Shown here in pieces: positions 10,601 to 17,912 of a DNA stretch of 53,818 nt (its first letter is position 1; every line of letters starts with the position of its first letter). The DNA is from a virus. The stretch lies in IMG/VR virus record IMGVR_UViG_3300042559_000579, positions 1-53,818 of that record; one strand, 5' to 3'. The position numbers and the translations under genes were made by a program. The notes beneath the pieces were generated by a model, which was given only the letters and a program-made list of their open reading frames with translations, was not told where the DNA came from and did not search any database.

Positions 10601-11470
10601 CAGAACCGTGGATCCGATCGTCTGCGCCAAGGCCCCGCCGACCCCCGGCACGCCGAGCATCATTGACGCAATCGGCAGAAGAGACATGCCAAAGTCTCTT
10701 ACGCTCTGATCATCTCTGACTGAATACTGACCCTGGATACTTCCATCCGGCAGACGGAATCCGTATCTTTGATTGAAGTTGACGATGTTGTCAGCGTGCT
10801 GGACGAATCCGTATCCCTGCTCGTGAGCCTTGTCTACAAAAGCCTTAAATTCAGGCGAAATCCCATACCCAACAGAGAAAGTTTGATTGCCGTTCTCATC
10901 GTATCCTGACGGCACCGATTGTTCAATATACGTTGGGCCATTAAAGCCAACAGACGACGCGATTTGAGCCCACTGTCCATAGTCAGGGCCGCCGTCCTCG
11001 GTTGTCCCTATCCACTGGAATTTTTGCGCTGGAGCGTATGTGCCCATCAAAGGAGAGACTGCCGCCTTCCAAGCATTCAGGCCTTTGTCGCTGAACTGCG
11101 TCTTCGCGTTCTGCCCGGCCTCCAGGATCTGCATCGCATACTTCAAGCGATCAGAATCAGAAGCTTTGGAAGGATCAACCGGTACGCTGTCGGCCGCGTC
11201 GCTGAAGTCTCTCAAGACATACTGATGCGACCCTTTGGAGTTGGACGTTCCCCACAGGCCGAGCACAGTGTCTACGGCAGACTTGACTTCAGGAGCAACC
11301 TTCTCCTCTTCTGCTGGAGGCGCCGCGGTGTAGCCGCCAGATGTGCTGTCGTAGACCAACCGATCTGCAGGGATAGCCGGACCCATCATCTCGTCGGCCG
11401 GGCTGTACGGCAAAAATGGCCCCATGGCCATCATTTCATCAAGAGCTTCGGGGCTAAAAGTGATTGCCAT
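4691..11470 (-). CDS. giant repeat-containing virion protein, 2259 aa
   Basis: The largest gene here. Residues 1-500 are an Ala/Gly-rich mixed domain with hydrophobic stretches near 265-400. Residues 829-1420 hold eight tandem 74-aa repeats (signature NPGLSAQDV...LPAYATP...VAT..DV), preceded by one partial copy. Residues 1436-1849 hold six 69-aa repeats (GLQGDAALQAGL...LGTT...LRSQF). Two weaker repeats of about 54 aa follow, then 11-aa Ala/Gln/Arg/Asp repeats at about 1985-2023. The C-terminus has the DGEFVIPADVV motif (about 2184-2206), known from the ends of many phage tail or core proteins, and ends in a basic KSRKGRSA tail. ATG at 11470 is preferred to an upstream in-frame TTG (11476). 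Long-fibre, tape-measure-like or ejection roles are all possible. Confidence 0.75.
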   Translation of the reverse strand: MAITFSPEALDEMMAMGPFLPYSPADEMMGPAIPADRLVYDSTSGGYTAAPPAEEEKVAPEVKSAVDTVLGLWGTSNSKGSHQYVLRDFSDAADSVPVDPSKASDSDRLKYAMQILEAGQNAKTQFSDKGLNAWKAAVSPLMGTYAPAQKFQWIGTTEDGGPDYGQWAQIASSVGFNGPTYIEQSVPSGYDENGNQTFSVGYGISPEFKAFVDKAHEQGYGFVQHADNIVNFNQRYGFRLPDGSIQGQYSVRDDQSVRDFGMSLLPIASMMLGVPGVGGALAQTIGSTVLPASAAAAASTAINTALASTGLSVSAAAVTSAVGQAAIQSGLSALGGGDAEDVIRAGITGLVGNAVAPAVNAAVPGSLGALEKVAERAITSATMSAISGQGDPGAAALGSLTSSLPGATGVPPALLQGALQLATTGTVTPSALINAATSLGRTSGTSQTGSSIGASYDDPSRTTDVVAELEDILGTPSGGGTLLAGPMDAMDFSAPNRAEQKTQVADYIRNQAANGVKGFEVGPGGVLEVEDPDRGITHRFTSDGSVLGSVDTVFGSKSGNIYSTSAGVKDFLSNPYVQGLFEGGNGSGGGDNRYMVPEVDEDVPATDGLTQEQSDELLRQAERDLMEEELYQVNSPVTLPSTDVNTTVDSGQSVFDQIDQELAKIAQDRQEELRQAVTDPARVDGAQAGSASAATGSTGTAESGVGSGSSVQSTAQSWRDRFRALSSDATTVQPTNQITSDQVQQIVADALRNNPGVTTQQVQSIVDSAINSIPPGLTQQDVTTAVNDAIARLPQAPTRQDIDAAIGRAMTNVATQQDVRDAIAGIQFPPGITQQDVTSAISQYMQQNPGLSAQDVAAQVSGQLAKLPAYATPADVNTAISSAMSNVATRADVQAAIRDIQFPAGISEADVTRAISDYMRQNPGLSAADIASEVSGQLSKLPAYATPADVNAAINGAMSNVATKSDVQAAIRDIQFPAGISEADVTRAISDYMRQNPGLSAQDVAGEVAGQLSRLPAYATPADVNAAISGAMANVATRSDVEAAIRNIQFPAGISQSDVTRAISQYMQQNPGLSAQDVASEVAGQLSRLPAYATPDDVNSAIQGAMRGVATSEDVRRAIEGIQFPAGITEADVTRAVSDYMRQNPGLSAQDVSTQVAAQLKTLPAYATPADVDNAIRGVMEGVATTADVRRAIEGIQFPEGITQEDVTQAISTYMQQNPGLSAQDVAAQVADQLKTLPAYATPADVESAIQGAMTNVATRADVEKAIQGIQFPTGISRADVTDAITQYMRDNPGLSADEVTSLVGQQLSRLPAYATPDDVNASIRGAMADVATRSDVQEAIAGIQFPAGISRADVTDVITDYMRQNPGLSAAEVTSLVGEQLSRLPAFATPQDVESTVRGALAGYATSEDVSGLGRGLEAVRADLTQLIADAQASGLKGDAALNASLEALAGELGTTRKGLMDSLGVTESALRSEFASQIGGVQTQMTELGQSLQSAIADARSAGLQGDEALQVGLESLAGRLGTTRDDLLATLGATEQSLRSDFASQLGGVSSQISNVQTLLLDKINAAYSVGLQGDEALRAGLDSLAADLGTTQANLLSQLGTTEAALRSQFGSQIGEVRTQVGQLGQDLQDAIDSARRSGLQGDAALQAGLDTLAGSLGTTRSELLSQLGTTEQALRSDFASQLGGVQSQVTQLGSDLSSAIESARAAGLQGDAALQAGLDTLANRLGTTTDQLLSQLGTTESALRSQFGAQIGEVQTQVGQLSQDLQASIDSARRAGLQGDAALQAGLDTLANRLGTTTDQLLSQLGATEQGLRSQFAGQLGEVQSSLTGQIGGVEERLNSRIEDLVDQGVDFQTATNQALKEVTGSLGTLAEQQQQESERTQTAIGSVETRLGDRINDLMQQGLDWQEATNLAIAEVSGSVSSLAEQTQSSISGLGLDIQSQIEEITRQNYERQASSDMATLEYLLRLEAAQEAAAERANAAAAAQAQRDAAAAEAQAQRDAAAAAAQAQRDAAAAEAQADQSRRQQLMTLASSYASQGAGSGVSDPYKATFLSPFIVGGKAPEKFEGALSGFLKEATTGDFLPDKPQQQSTELREDEPMTGDQYFGGTAVSPNPLDLYQPEQEYTGLFGFRAGGMVPFMAQGGTRYGHNAHGALNVLEHSGKHRVDYRQGDAVTGIGDGQSDDIPAMLADGEFVIPADVVAALGNGSTKAGSDKLYEMMHNIRRHHRSAGPKDLPPPAKAPLEYIKSRKGRSA
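5402..5518 (-). repeat. 33-bp Ala-rich coding repeats
   Basis: Three to four tandem copies of a 33-bp unit encode AQAQRDAAAAE-type 11-aa repeats. They form a continuous, strongly helical, alternately charged segment between the 69-aa repeat region and the C-terminal domain of the giant protein. The regular 11-residue period fits a coiled coil or single-helix rod. Confidence 0.8.
5924..7165 (-). repeat. six 207-bp coding repeats (69 aa each)
   Basis: Six head-to-tail copies with a 207-bp period; for example, the first two GLxGD codons start at 7165 and 6958. The consensus opens GLQGDAALQAGLDTLA and contains LGTT and LRSxF. Copy 2 diverges in its second half and copy 6 passes into the next repeat type. 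The copies have diverged at synonymous sites, so the array is not a recent slippage product. The predicted structure is a long helical rod. Confidence 0.9.
7211..8986 (-). repeat. eight 222-bp coding repeats (74 aa each)
   Basis: Eight head-to-tail copies with an exact 222-bp period (first residues at 8986 and 8764, and so on). The consensus contains NPGLSAQDVA, LPAYATPADV and IQFPAGIS. The last copy degenerates after its LPAFATP block, and a partial copy precedes the array at about 9000-9150. Each unit reads as short helices separated by conserved Pro/Gly turns, as expected of a solenoid or fibre shaft. Confidence 0.9.
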
Positions 11471-11500
11471 TCTCAAGTCCAGACGTTGCGCATCCAGCGC

Positions 11501-11737
11501 TCACAGGCCCGCGTTGACCGAATTGACCAGCGCCGCAGCCCAGTCATCCCACCGCTCAAAGTTCGACGTTCCGGGGATCGCCTCGCTGGAGAAGACGTCG
11601 ATCGCCTTGAGGCCCTCGCCCCACTTCCTCCAGTCCGTCTGGGCAGTGGGTATCTCCAACTGCTGAGCAGCGTACAACTCAACCATCAGCGACGCCCAGG
11701 ACTCAAACGTGTGGAACCTGGGGTCGTAGATGATCAT
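11501..11737 (-). CDS. small hypothetical protein, 78 aa
   Basis: A Trp-rich 78-aa protein (DPRFHTFESWASLMVE at the N-terminus, later WRKWGEGL and WDDWAAALV) with a mainly helical look. It has no signal peptide or transmembrane segment and no family I can name. Its ATG overlaps the stop of the gp10-like hub gene as TGATG, and it ends about 30 bp before the giant repeat protein. The position suggests a small structural or chaperone partner of one of these two, which is inference. Confidence 0.7.
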   Translation of the reverse strand: MIIYDPRFHTFESWASLMVELYAAQQLEIPTAQTDWRKWGEGLKAIDVFSSEAIPGTSNFERWDDWAAALVNSVNAGL

Positions 11738-13965
11738 CAGTAGCCCCGCACGTCGCCCATGTCAGCGTTGACGATGATCTTACCGAACTGGTAGTCCCCG
11801 CCGGCCACATTGCTGCGGAATTTCAGACGAAGCTCGCGCCGCTGCTCGCGCATGTCGATCTTGTTCGTGTCCTGGTCGAAGACGTACGGCGCCGAGGTGT
11901 CGTCCTCAGACTGCGCGTACGGGCGCCCGGTGACGTAGAGCTCCATCTCGCCAGACATGATGAAGTCCGGCTCCACCCGCTCCAGCCTCAACCACCGGTT
12001 GGGCCCCTCTGGCGCCGGCTGCGACGGTCCTCCGGCCACCCACCCCAGGTCGTTCGTCTCAACGTAGCTCTCAATGGCCAGCACCTGCGCACCGTCGATC
12101 GCGTCGCGGCCGATCTCGTGCTGGTACAGCTTGATGAGCCCAGGGACCGTGCTGAACGTCACCGTCGCCGCAGTCGTGCTCAAGGCGTTCTCAGACAGTT
12201 CGATCATCTGAGCGTACAGCGCCGTCACCGGCACGGAGAAGCCAACCCCACCACCACCACCCAGGCTTGCGTCAGTGGCGCTCAGCACGTCGCCAACCTG
12301 ATACCCGGCCCCGACGAGGGTGATGATCACAGAGGTGACAGAGCCACCAGCAACCGTGATGTTTGCCCTGGCCAGCAGGCCAGAGCCGCCCGTCAGCAAT
12401 ACGTTGCCGTACGAACCGTTGGCGTACCCAGAGCCGCCCGTGATCGCCCCCAGCGTCTTGACCCCGCTGGACTGGACAGCCGTCACAAGAGTGCCCGCCG
12501 GCAACGCGACAGACTCTGCAAGCTGGCCAGTCTCAATCAGCGAGTTGTAGGCGTTCAAGAGTAGCCACGGGCTGCCAGACGTCACCGTCGTCGAAACGCT
12601 CGTCACGAGCGTCTCAACCGTCGTCTCCCAGTCAGCCTGTATCGGATAGGCGAACACCTGCGAGAAGTACCCAGCAGACCGGCGAGCGCCGATCGCCTGC
12701 CCGGCGTCGTACCAGCAGTTCTCGCGCACGTTGTAGATCACCGCGTCGTTGCACTCAATTGAGTCGCCGCGGGGGTAGAACCACCAGATCTCTCCGAACC
12801 GCGGAACCTTGCTCACCCAGACCTTCTGGCGCTGGTTGTAGTTCAGGTTGTCGAAGAACCAGTTCTGGTTCATCTGATTCGGGATTTCCTTGACAACGCC
12901 GTTGTACAAGAGGAAGCGGTCAACCCCGCACCAGTAGTAGATGCCGTCGTACTCAATCACGCTGGACGACGACATGATCGACGTCTGACTGCTGATCACG
13001 TCGTACCGCCAGAACGTCGGCGCGGCAAAGTTGGGCGTGCCGGCCACACCCAGGCTCTGCGGGGCATAGGACACGCGTATGAGGCTGTCAAGGCTCCAGA
13101 ACAGGCCAGACGGGCTGTTGGAGCCACCGCGCACCGGCAGGCCCTTGACGATCTTCCCAGAGGCGACGTTCGTCGCGTTTGCGTCCGCGGATACCCAGTC
13201 GTTCGGATCCCCCGCAGAGCAGTTCTGGATCAGCCCGTCGTTGCCGTACACGAACACATAGGGGTGCAGCACCACCACCCCACCAGACACCGAGATGTTG
13301 TTGTTGAAGGTCGCCGTGACCGTGCCAGAGCCCGTGGCAGCCTGGGAAAGCGTCACCGCCGTACCGACGACAGACGCCACCGTCGTGCCGGCCGGGATGT
13401 TGGTGCCAGTGACCGTCTGCCCGGCGCCGATCAGGATGTTCGCCACCGCAAGAGTGGCAGAGGTCGTGCCGTTCAGCGTCAGCGAGTCGGTGAAGACCCC
13501 GATCTGCGACATGCTTGACCCGGCGATGTTCCCAATCAGCACAGGCGTGTTCACCGTGCTGTCGATGGCTTCCAGGTTCTGCCCAGGGTGTGCCACAAGC
13601 GACGCCACGCCGCCGGTGGCGTTGTAGAAGCCGTCAAACTGCCACAGGTTCAGCCTGTTGGGGGTGAACTGCGACAGCGTGAACGTGACGAGGCCGGCGC
13701 CCACGCCGCTGTCGTCAATCGTCACCTCCTCAAGGCCAGAGGCATACCCGCTGAAGACGTAGTTGAAGCCGTTCAGGGCGTTGACCCAGATCCCCCGTGA
13801 CGGCCCGCTGAGTTGGTCGGTGATTCGCCTGAAGCCGAACATCTTGCGCGGCCGGCCGCGTTGAAATCGAACCCACCGTCCGTCCGTGTAGAACTGCCGA
13901 TCGAAGATCGTTCCATCCCGCTGAACACCGGGCTGGGTGTCAAGAGCGAAGACCTTCTGAGTCAT
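11737..13965 (-). CDS. P22 gp10-like tail hub / DNA-stabilisation protein
   Basis: A 742-aa beta-rich protein. The N-terminus (GVQRDGTIFD, FYTDGRWVRFQRGRPRKM) and the region about 275-430 (conserved W/Y motifs such as YYWCGVDRFLLYNG and GEIWWFYPRGDS) resemble the packaged-DNA-stabilisation or tail-hub proteins of P22-type podoviruses, which form part of the connector between portal and fibres. It is longer than P22 gp10 (472 aa). The extra length is in two Gly/Thr-rich inserts, near 150-225 and 495-575, the second with GxGYxxGD-type motifs. Start and stop are coupled to both neighbours by TGATG. The assignment rests on motif pattern and context. Confidence 0.55.
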   Translation of the reverse strand: MTQKVFALDTQPGVQRDGTIFDRQFYTDGRWVRFQRGRPRKMFGFRRITDQLSGPSRGIWVNALNGFNYVFSGYASGLEEVTIDDSGVGAGLVTFTLSQFTPNRLNLWQFDGFYNATGGVASLVAHPGQNLEAIDSTVNTPVLIGNIAGSSMSQIGVFTDSLTLNGTTSATLAVANILIGAGQTVTGTNIPAGTTVASVVGTAVTLSQAATGSGTVTATFNNNISVSGGVVVLHPYVFVYGNDGLIQNCSAGDPNDWVSADANATNVASGKIVKGLPVRGGSNSPSGLFWSLDSLIRVSYAPQSLGVAGTPNFAAPTFWRYDVISSQTSIMSSSSVIEYDGIYYWCGVDRFLLYNGVVKEIPNQMNQNWFFDNLNYNQRQKVWVSKVPRFGEIWWFYPRGDSIECNDAVIYNVRENCWYDAGQAIGARRSAGYFSQVFAYPIQADWETTVETLVTSVSTTVTSGSPWLLLNAYNSLIETGQLAESVALPAGTLVTAVQSSGVKTLGAITGGSGYANGSYGNVLLTGGSGLLARANITVAGGSVTSVIITLVGAGYQVGDVLSATDASLGGGGGVGFSVPVTALYAQMIELSENALSTTAATVTFSTVPGLIKLYQHEIGRDAIDGAQVLAIESYVETNDLGWVAGGPSQPAPEGPNRWLRLERVEPDFIMSGEMELYVTGRPYAQSEDDTSAPYVFDQDTNKIDMREQRRELRLKFRSNVAGGDYQFGKIIVNADMGDVRGY

Positions 13966-15206
13966 CAGAACGCTCCGCCAGCGACGCCGGATGTCGCTTT
14001 CAAATACCCGTTGACAGTGATTCCAGACGCCTGCAGAAGTAGCAACTGAAGGCCAAGAATTGAAAACCCAAGCTCTCCAGACGCCGGCCTGTACATGCCG
14101 GTATTCGTCTCAAGCGCGAAGTTCAAAGGAGGCGTTCCGACGCTGCCGTTTGCCAAAGAAATTGTTGACGCCCCGGCAGCAATGGTCGATGCGTTGTACA
14201 AATTCACTGAGTCGCAGATCAATATGACCTGTTGCCCGGCCGGGACGGTGGCAACCGCGCTCCCTGGCGCCCCCGTAGTCAGCGTGACCGTGTAGCCAGA
14301 GGGGGTGCCGTCAGTCTGGTTGGTGATGTAGTACACCGCGATGGTTTGCGGGACAACAACAGTGACGTTTGACGACAGGACGCCGGTGAACTTCTGAATC
14401 GGATTTGCGGCCTCGGACGCTGTCAGGGTGTAAGACCCCGATGACACCGCCTTGGTGTTCTGCGTGAAACTGAAGTCGATGTTCCTGCCGATGCCGACAG
14501 TGAAGAAGGCAGAACCAGAGCAGCAGACGATGGCAGAGTCCGCGGGCTGAAGGATAAGCGACGCGTTGCCGTTGATCAGATCGCCGCCAGACGGAGACAC
14601 CGTCAGAGTGCCCGTGCCCCCATTTCGCAGCAGGATGAACCAGTTGTTGCCCAGGGTCGCGGACGCCGCAAGCGATATCGTTCCGGCCCCGGCCGTCCAC
14701 ACAAAGGCGCCGGCTCGATCTGCGACCCCAGCGGTGAACGGCGACGAGAACGTCTGCACCGGGTGCGCTGTGTTGAGCGTCGCCCCAATGACCGTCAGGC
14801 CGTAGCCCACGAGGCTCGTCGCGTCTGCAGTGGACGAACCGACGCCGAACGAGATGATGCCCCAGGTGCCAGCCTCGTCAGGGTTGTCCGTGATGTAGAT
14901 GTACTTCGCCTCGCCGGCCGCCACCACGATGATCGGGTTGCCGTCGTAGTCCGCCACCGTGAACGTGTTGGCGCCCACGTTGCGGATCAGCGCATCCTGG
15001 CCTACAGACGCCTGATTGGCGGGCGGCATGCGCATCGTCAGGCCGCCCGCCGTGGCCGTCACGTTCATGATCCGCGCCGCATAGTTGGGCGTGGCGTTGC
15101 CGTTGATCGGCCACTCCAAGACGATGTTGGCCGACAGCGTGATGCTGCGATACGAGACGTCCGTCGGGACGATGACGTTGCCGGTGAACGGACTGTTGAA
15201 GCTCAT
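13965..15206 (-). CDS. tail fibre-like protein, 413 aa
   Basis: A Ser/Thr/Gly/Ala-rich beta protein without charged domains. The C-terminal motif NTGMYRPASGELGFSILG corresponds to the DTGIYSPG...AFS signature common in phage fibre tips and fibre-like receptor-binding proteins. The middle consists of repeated beta strands. The ATG at 15206 is chosen because it overlaps the upstream adaptor gene as ATGA with GAGGG just before it; in-frame codons further upstream lie inside that gene. A fibre or appendage protein is likely, but which part of the virion it belongs to cannot be told. Confidence 0.65.
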   Translation of the reverse strand: MSFNSPFTGNVIVPTDVSYRSITLSANIVLEWPINGNATPNYAARIMNVTATAGGLTMRMPPANQASVGQDALIRNVGANTFTVADYDGNPIIVVAAGEAKYIYITDNPDEAGTWGIISFGVGSSTADATSLVGYGLTVIGATLNTAHPVQTFSSPFTAGVADRAGAFVWTAGAGTISLAASATLGNNWFILLRNGGTGTLTVSPSGGDLINGNASLILQPADSAIVCCSGSAFFTVGIGRNIDFSFTQNTKAVSSGSYTLTASEAANPIQKFTGVLSSNVTVVVPQTIAVYYITNQTDGTPSGYTVTLTTGAPGSAVATVPAGQQVILICDSVNLYNASTIAAGASTISLANGSVGTPPLNFALETNTGMYRPASGELGFSILGLQLLLLQASGITVNGYLKATSGVAGGAF

Positions 15207-15835
15207 GCATCCCTCGCAATCGTTTGCCGGTCGCCGATCCGAGCCACGTCCTCGGTCTTCAGCACCTGCATCACTTGGTCGTACTGGGCCTTCCACAGCG
15301 GCACACGCTCGTCATTCTTGAGGAACGGCATGGCCTGCAGCAGAGCCCCGTACAGAAGCGCCTGGGGCGCGTATTGGGTGAACCAGTTCGACTGGTTGGA
15401 GGAGTCCAGCGGCTGCGAGCGCTCGTAGTACAGCACCTCGTAGTTGTACGCCGCGGCAGGCGTCGGCGCAACCAGCCAGTGCGTGTAGTCGTAGTCGCAG
15501 TAGTACAGCGGCGTGTCCGTCAAAGCGGGATCGGGCCAATACTCCCGCAGGTACTCGTACTTGCGCAGCAGCACCGGCCGGCGCTCTCCGGCCACCGTGA
15601 CGTTGATGGAGACCGTCTTCCGCCACCGGGCCGGCTTGTCGATCGTCGCCTGACCCTGCGTCATCGTGCTCGTGGCCACCGTCAGGTTGCCCAGGAACTT
15701 GAGCTCCGAGGCGATCACCTGCTCCGCCAGCATGATGAAGGTCGGGATCTTCTCCAGCGTAGACGCGTCGGTGCGCTCCAGGTAGCTCCGGATGTCCAGC
15801 ACCAGACTGTCGTAGGTCATCACTACAGCAGACAT
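15203..15835 (-). CDS. head-tail adaptor-like protein
   Basis: A 210-aa helical protein. The N-terminal half (TYDSLVLDIRSYLERTD, FIMLAEQVIASELKFLG) and the C-terminal block (NWFTQYAPQALLYGALLQAMPF) look like the phage adaptor or connector proteins (P22 gp4-like group) that bind beneath the portal. It overlaps both neighbours (TGATG upstream, ATGA downstream), and ATG at 15835 is chosen for the first coupling. A second, larger protein of the same kind is encoded at 22335-23408, so the connector may have two stacked adaptor rings. Confidence 0.5.
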   Translation of the reverse strand: MSAVVMTYDSLVLDIRSYLERTDASTLEKIPTFIMLAEQVIASELKFLGNLTVATSTMTQGQATIDKPARWRKTVSINVTVAGERRPVLLRKYEYLREYWPDPALTDTPLYYCDYDYTHWLVAPTPAAAYNYEVLYYERSQPLDSSNQSNWFTQYAPQALLYGALLQAMPFLKNDERVPLWKAQYDQVMQVLKTEDVARIGDRQTIARDA

Positions 15836-16224
15836 CACCACACCTTCTTCTTGATGGAGTCAGGCTGCGGGACGTACTGCTGCCCGCGCTTGGTCCCTTC
15901 CCGCTTCGCCCGGGTTGTCGACGCGTACTCAGAAGGTGTCAGCTTCTCGCGTGCGGCCTTGGGCAAGTACCGTTCGCCGGTGGCCTCCGGCCCCTGCGTG
16001 GACGGTTTCCCCGAGCGCGTACCCCAGTCCTCACGCGTCCACCGCGCAAGGGCATTATCCGCCCTCTGGGGGCCTTTGTAGCCCCCGCCGCTACGTTGGT
16101 ATTGCTGAGTCGCCATTTGCGCCTTACGGGCGCTCCATTGGCCTGGAGAGCCCCCTTTGCCAGACGCCTTGACGTTGGCAACGATGCGCTTCCACTTGGC
16201 AGGATCGGTCTTGACTGCGCTCAT
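15835..16224 (-). CDS. DUF5872 family protein
   Basis: A 129-aa basic protein that matches DUF5872 along most of its length: KWKRIVANVKAS, GSPGQWSARKAQMA, the W-containing ARWTREDWGTRSGKPS block, GERYLPKAAREKLTPSEYA and a final KRGxQYVPQP. The family is known from phages and from large algal DNA viruses, with no established function. Its high Lys/Arg content and lack of a signal or membrane segment suggest binding to nucleic acid or DNA-associated virion protein. Its ATG overlaps the endolysin stop as ATGA; the adaptor gene follows. Confidence 0.75.
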   Translation of the reverse strand: MSAVKTDPAKWKRIVANVKASGKGGSPGQWSARKAQMATQQYQRSGGGYKGPQRADNALARWTREDWGTRSGKPSTQGPEATGERYLPKAAREKLTPSEYASTTRAKREGTKRGQQYVPQPDSIKKKVW

Positions 16225-16724
16225 CTCAGGAACAGCGCACGTTCATCCGTACGCCGCCTCACAAGCCCGGGAAGCTCCCGGCCGCCGGCCTTCGTCCACT
16301 GCATGAACGCGTCAGCCGCCCCTTCAATGTCGCCGCGGTTGGCCTTCATCCTGATCTGGCTGCGCTGCAGGTTGCCTAGACCGGCGTTGTACGCAAAAGA
16401 GACCAGAGCGTCAAACCGCCCTTGACGACCAGCACAGCCGGGAACCAGACGTAGAACACCTCGCTCAAAAGCAGCGACGTCAGCGTCGAAAAGCGCATCA
16501 ATCTCTTCCTTGGACCAGACACGGTTGTGCTCCGGACGTAGTGGGTAGTTCATGCGGATGAAGCCTTCATACCCCTCCTTGCGAACCATGGGAAGCTGAA
16601 TCTGGTCTTGGTACAGGACGTGCCCGTACCCGACCGTCCAGATGTGCGCAGGGCACAGGTAGGGCTTTGTCCTGTAGCCCTCGTACCGGTGCATCAGAGC
16701 AGCGCCCTCTGGGCTCAGCTTCAC
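16221..16724 (-). CDS. endolysin, T4-type lysozyme (GH24)
   Basis: A 167-aa muramidase cleaving the MurNAc-GlcNAc bond of peptidoglycan. The catalytic region reads E15-x8-C24-x5-T30 (YEGYRTKPYLCPAHIWTVGYGH split over 14-35), the usual E-x8-D/C-x5-T triad with Cys in place of Asp, a known variant. The VGYGH block and a C-terminal LVSFAYNAG block also fit. There is no signal peptide or transmembrane helix, so export depends on a holin. GTG at 16724 is chosen: it overlaps the holin-like gene stop as GTGA, and GGAG lies six bases upstream; a GTG 12 bases further upstream is possible. Confidence 0.9.
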   Translation of the reverse strand: MKLSPEGAALMHRYEGYRTKPYLCPAHIWTVGYGHVLYQDQIQLPMVRKEGYEGFIRMNYPLRPEHNRVWSKEEIDALFDADVAAFERGVLRLVPGCAGRQGRFDALVSFAYNAGLGNLQRSQIRMKANRGDIEGAADAFMQWTKAGGRELPGLVRRRTDERALFLR

Positions 16725-17224
16725 TTCTTGCTCCACTGCCGGCTGCCGAACCAGAACCCAATGATCCCGCCCAGCATCGCCATCTCGTCCTCGCTGAAGA
16801 TGATCGCCGTCACCCGGATCAGGTCATCCACCGACTGAATCAGGCCCGGATGTTTCCAGACGTACAGCGTCAGCGCAGCGTTGATCAGCACCAACTCAAT
16901 GATGAAGATGTAGGTCACCGTCGGCCGCACCGTGCCGACGTAGTTGGCAACCCAGCGGCTGGCCTTCTCCAGCACCTTCTCGTCGTGCCTGAGCGCCGCC
17001 TCGGTCATCTGCGCCTCGGTCTGCATCGCCACCTGCTCGACGCGGATCTCCTCCATCTTGGCCTGGGAGGCGTACCCCTGGGCCGCAAGCTGGAGCTCTC
17101 GCTCAGTCTGCAGACGCGCCAGGGCGATCTCATGCTTCTGATCGGACTTGTTCTGGAAAAACTCCAGCAGCTTGGGCAGGCCGCTGATCAGCAGACCGCC
17201 AAGAGTAGACAGAAGCGACAGCAT
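16721..17224 (-). CDS. holin-like protein, 3-TM (GTA holin type)
   Basis: A 167-aa protein with an N-terminal hydrophobic segment (about 1-23), a charged Gln/Glu-rich coiled region (about 25-85), a strong membrane span (about 103-122, TVTYIFIIELVLINAALTL) and a short C-terminal hydrophobic segment ending IIGFWFGSRQWSKK. The layout and the C-terminal GFWFGSR block fit the 3-TM holins described for gene-transfer-agent release. The start overlaps the preceding stop as TAATG, and the endolysin follows by GTGA. Its role would be to form the inner-membrane lesion releasing the endolysin. Confidence 0.65.
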   Translation of the reverse strand: MLSLLSTLGGLLISGLPKLLEFFQNKSDQKHEIALARLQTERELQLAAQGYASQAKMEEIRVEQVAMQTEAQMTEAALRHDEKVLEKASRWVANYVGTVRPTVTYIFIIELVLINAALTLYVWKHPGLIQSVDDLIRVTAIIFSEDEMAMLGGIIGFWFGSRQWSKK

Positions 17225-17499
17225 TACTTGGCCCCCTTTGTGAACTTCTCGCGCTCCTCAAGGAGCTTGACCTTGACTTGGAGGTCGTTGATGTGGAGCA
17301 TCAACTGCTCCTTCAGCGCGGCCCTGCGCTCGGCAGAAAGCGGGCTGTCGGTAGGAATCCCTTCCTTGGTGATCAGCGCCGGCATGTGGCCCTCAATCTT
17401 GGTCAACCGCTCAGAGAACGAGTTGACCTGCCCCAGAAGCCATGCAAGGCACATCACCACGATGGGGATGACCGCCTTGAGAACGTCAGTCCACGCCAT
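17224..17499 (-). CDS. small membrane-anchored protein, possible i-spanin
   Basis: A 91-aa protein with one N-terminal transmembrane helix (about 3-23, TDVLKAVIPIVVMCLAWLLG), then a charged region predicted to be coiled coil (about 27-90). This is the layout of an inner-membrane spanin subunit or of a holin partner. No overlapping lipoprotein gene (o-spanin) is visible, so the spanin reading is weak. ATG at 17499 has AGGGGG five bases upstream; GTG at 17505 overlaps the upstream stop as GTGA and is the alternative. It belongs to the lysis cassette. Confidence 0.5.
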   Translation of the reverse strand: MAWTDVLKAVIPIVVMCLAWLLGQVNSFSERLTKIEGHMPALITKEGIPTDSPLSAERRAALKEQLMLHINDLQVKVKLLEEREKFTKGAK

Positions 17500-17501
17500 G
17501 G

Positions 17502-17912
17502 TCACCCCCTGGTAGAGATGACGTCGTCACCGCGCTGCACGGTGACACGATCGCCTTCAACGTTGACCTTCATGGTCGGCTCTTGACGCTCAGGCTTGTC
17601 CAGCCGGCCGATCAACTCCTTGATGATCGTGATCTCCGGCTTCTCTTCCTTCTTGGTCTCGTTCACGATGCCGTTGACCATCTGGATCAGAGCCATCGTG
17701 GCAGTGGCTACCAAACCGATGACGGCAGGAAGCGCTTCGGTGTTCAGGAACGCCGACGACACAACACCTACCAATACCAGCAGGAAGATCCAGATGATGG
17801 CCGTCTTGCCGATGGCCTTGGCAGCGACCTCCTTGGCGGTGGCCTGAGCTTCCAGCCGCTTGAGTTCGACCGCGGCCTGAGCCTTCAGAGTGTTCAGGTC
17901 AATCGGGTCCAT
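17502..17912 (-). CDS. two-TM membrane protein of lysis cassette
   Basis: A 136-aa protein with an N-terminal amphipathic Ala/Glu/Lys helix (about 10-36), two transmembrane spans (about 39-60, TAIIWIFLLVLVGVVSSAFL, and about 64-88) and a charged C-terminus. A holin or antiholin role is plausible from topology and from sitting among three other membrane proteins before the endolysin; no named family is recognised. ATG at 17912 follows GGGAGAG and overlaps the class II holin gene by 14 bp. Confidence 0.55.
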   Translation of the reverse strand: MDPIDLNTLKAQAAVELKRLEAQATAKEVAAKAIGKTAIIWIFLLVLVGVVSSAFLNTEALPAVIGLVATATMALIQMVNGIVNETKKEEKPEITIIKELIGRLDKPERQEPTMKVNVEGDRVTVQRGDDVISTRG

